Source: Microbispora rosea subsp. aerata (GTDB taxonomy: Bacteria; Actinomycetota; Actinomycetes; Streptosporangiales; Streptosporangiaceae). Taken from it: DNA of 64,000 bases. The notes under the pieces were generated by a model that made no database searches, was not told where the DNA came from, and saw nothing but the letters and a program-made list of their open reading frames with translations. Each line of letters opens with the position of its first letter. Position 1 is the stretch's first letter. Shown piece by piece: positions 62,930 to 64,000 of the stretch. The position numbers were made by a program, and so were the translations under genes. Location of the stretch: assembly GCF_014647835.1 (NCBI RefSeq), contig NZ_BMPY01000005.1:62001-126000 (forward strand), written 5' to 3'.

Positions 62930-63787
62930 GTGTTCAAGAAAAACCGGCACGGAATTCAGATCAAGAGCGCCGAGCAGCTGGAGAAGATGCGCGCGGCCGG
63001 CCTGGTCGTCGCCAGGACGCTGGAGCTGCTGCGGACCTCGGTGCGGCCGGGGATGACGCCGCTCGACCTCGACGCCATCGCCGAGGAGCACATCCGGAGC
63101 CAGGGCGCGATCCCGTCGTTCAAGGGCTACCAGGGCTATCCCGCCACGATCTGCGCCTCCGTGAACGACGAGGTCGTCCACGGCATCCCCACCGACCGCC
63201 GCGAGCTCCGCGAGGGCGACATCATCTCCATCGACTGCGGCGCGATCCTCGACGGGTGGCACGGCGACTCCGCCATCACCGTGGGGATCGGCGAGGTAGA
63301 CCCCAAGCTGACCGAGCTCATGCGGGTGACCGAGGAAGCCATGTGGCGCGGCATCGCCGCCCTGCGGGTCGGCGGGCACCTGTCCGACATCGGCCACCAG
63401 ATCGAGAAGTACGTGCGGTCTCAGGGCCGCTACGGCATCCCCCAGGAGTACGGCGGGCACGGCATCGGCACCGAGATGCACATGGACCCCTGGGTGGCCA
63501 ACCACGGCAGGCCGGGGCGCGGCCCCCGCTTCGAAGTGGGCATGTGCTTCGCGATCGAGCCGATGGTCAACCTCGGCACCGACCGCACCAGGGTGCTGGC
63601 CGACGACTGGACGGTCGTCACGCTCGACGGCAAGGCCTCGGCGCACTTCGAGCACAGCGTGGCGGTCACCGAGCACGGGCCGCTGGTGCTGACCGCGCTG
63701 GACGGCGGCGCCTCCCGGTTCCCGGAGGTGGCGGCGGCCCGGGCGGGAGAAAGCGCTTCCGACGCGGCCCGTCCGGGCGGTGTGTGA
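62930..63787 (+). CDS. map: type I methionine aminopeptidase
   Basis: The 285-residue enzyme removes the initiator methionine from new proteins. Metal ligands are D102 and D113 (in IDCGAILDGWHGD), H177, E210 and E241, with spacing like that of the E. coli enzyme. The C-terminal 35 residues are an Ala-rich addition. GAGAGGGGG precedes the GTG at 62930; upstream frames in line lack a site. Confidence 0.97.
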   Translation: MFKKNRHGIQIKSAEQLEKMRAAGLVVARTLELLRTSVRPGMTPLDLDAIAEEHIRSQGAIPSFKGYQGYPATICASVNDEVVHGIPTDRRELREGDIISIDCGAILDGWHGDSAITVGIGEVDPKLTELMRVTEEAMWRGIAALRVGGHLSDIGHQIEKYVRSQGRYGIPQEYGGHGIGTEMHMDPWVANHGRPGRGPRFEVGMCFAIEPMVNLGTDRTRVLADDWTVVTLDGKASAHFEHSVAVTEHGPLVLTALDGGASRFPEVAAARAGESASDAARPGGV

Positions 63788-63827
63788 ACAATAATGGTCG
63801 TATCGCTCGAGTGACCGGGAGATGGTG

Positions 63828-64000
63828 ATGGCGGCAGCGCCGGAGATGCGGGCCTCCGACGGCGACCGGGAACGAGTCGCCGCGGCACTGCGCGAGCACA
63901 TGGCCGAGGGCAGGCTCACCGTCGACGAGTTCAACGAGCGGCTGGAGCAGGTCTACCAGAGCCGCACGTACGGGGAGCTGGCCAAGCTCACCTCCGACCT
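63828..64000 (+). CDS. DUF1707 (SHOCT-like) protein, partial
   Basis: The first 57 codons are in the window. They read MAAAPEMRASDGDRERVAAAL and continue AEGRLTVDEFNERLEQVYQS then TYGELAKL. The DGDRE-x-x-A-x-x-L and L-x-x-x-E-x-x-E-R motifs are those of the DUF1707 domain, a short helical N-terminal domain of actinobacterial membrane proteins of unknown role. GGGAG lies six bases before the ATG. The rest lies outside. Confidence 0.88.
   Translation, partial: MAAAPEMRASDGDRERVAAALREHMAEGRLTVDEFNERLEQVYQSRTYGELAKLTSD

Overview
The window is high-GC actinobacterial DNA. GTG and TTG starts are frequent, AGGAGG-type ribosome binding sites are strong, and many genes overlap by ATGA or GTGA. The organisation tRNA-Trp, secE, nusG, rplK, rplA, then rplJ-rplL, rpoB-rpoC, the str operon and the S10/spc operons is that of a filamentous actinomycete. 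IdeR, UdgX, a SigE-family sigma factor, class F sortases and a PAS-GAF-SpoIIE-ATPase regulator all fit. My inference is order Streptosporangiales; no 16S gene is present to confirm this.

Positions 1 to about 31,600 are an accessory/metabolic half. It opens with the end of pdxH, a UdgX-type uracil-DNA glycosylase, ideR and a PP2C-type signalling protein. A cell-surface island follows at 7.9-14.4 kb: three secreted proteins with the same TP-x-GGA-x-TG C-terminal signal and two paralogous class F sortases, so each sortase sits directly after a likely substrate. Fatty-acid genes are spread around it (two acyl-CoA dehydrogenases, a thiolase), two with palindromic operator candidates. Next come a two-component system, a methyltransferase, two ECF sigma factors each overlapping its probable membrane anti-sigma partner (one with a PASTA domain), adenosine deaminase, a DUF4143 ATPase behind four 23-bp repeats, and an aspartate-type aminotransferase.

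Several small genes lie in this half that are easy to miss. They are a 48-codon Pro/Arg-rich peptide gene, whose 3' part is duplicated on the other side of a Uma2-family gene as a 238-bp direct repeat; a 52-codon secreted peptide predicted to mature to about 22 Trp/Tyr/Cys-rich residues; and a 53-codon two-helix membrane protein.

Positions 31,850-64,000 are the core transcription/translation half: tRNA-Trp, secE-nusG-rplK-rplA, a lipoprotein, the L10 leader with rplJ-rplL, rpoB-rpoC, rpsL-rpsG-fusA-tuf, then rpsJ to rplO, secY-adk-map and the start of a DUF1707 gene. This order is conventional. The exception is a translationally coupled pair of Mce-associated-type membrane proteins between rplL and rpoB, with rpoB apparently having its own promoter. 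A 23-codon ORF overlapping the secY start may be a leader peptide.
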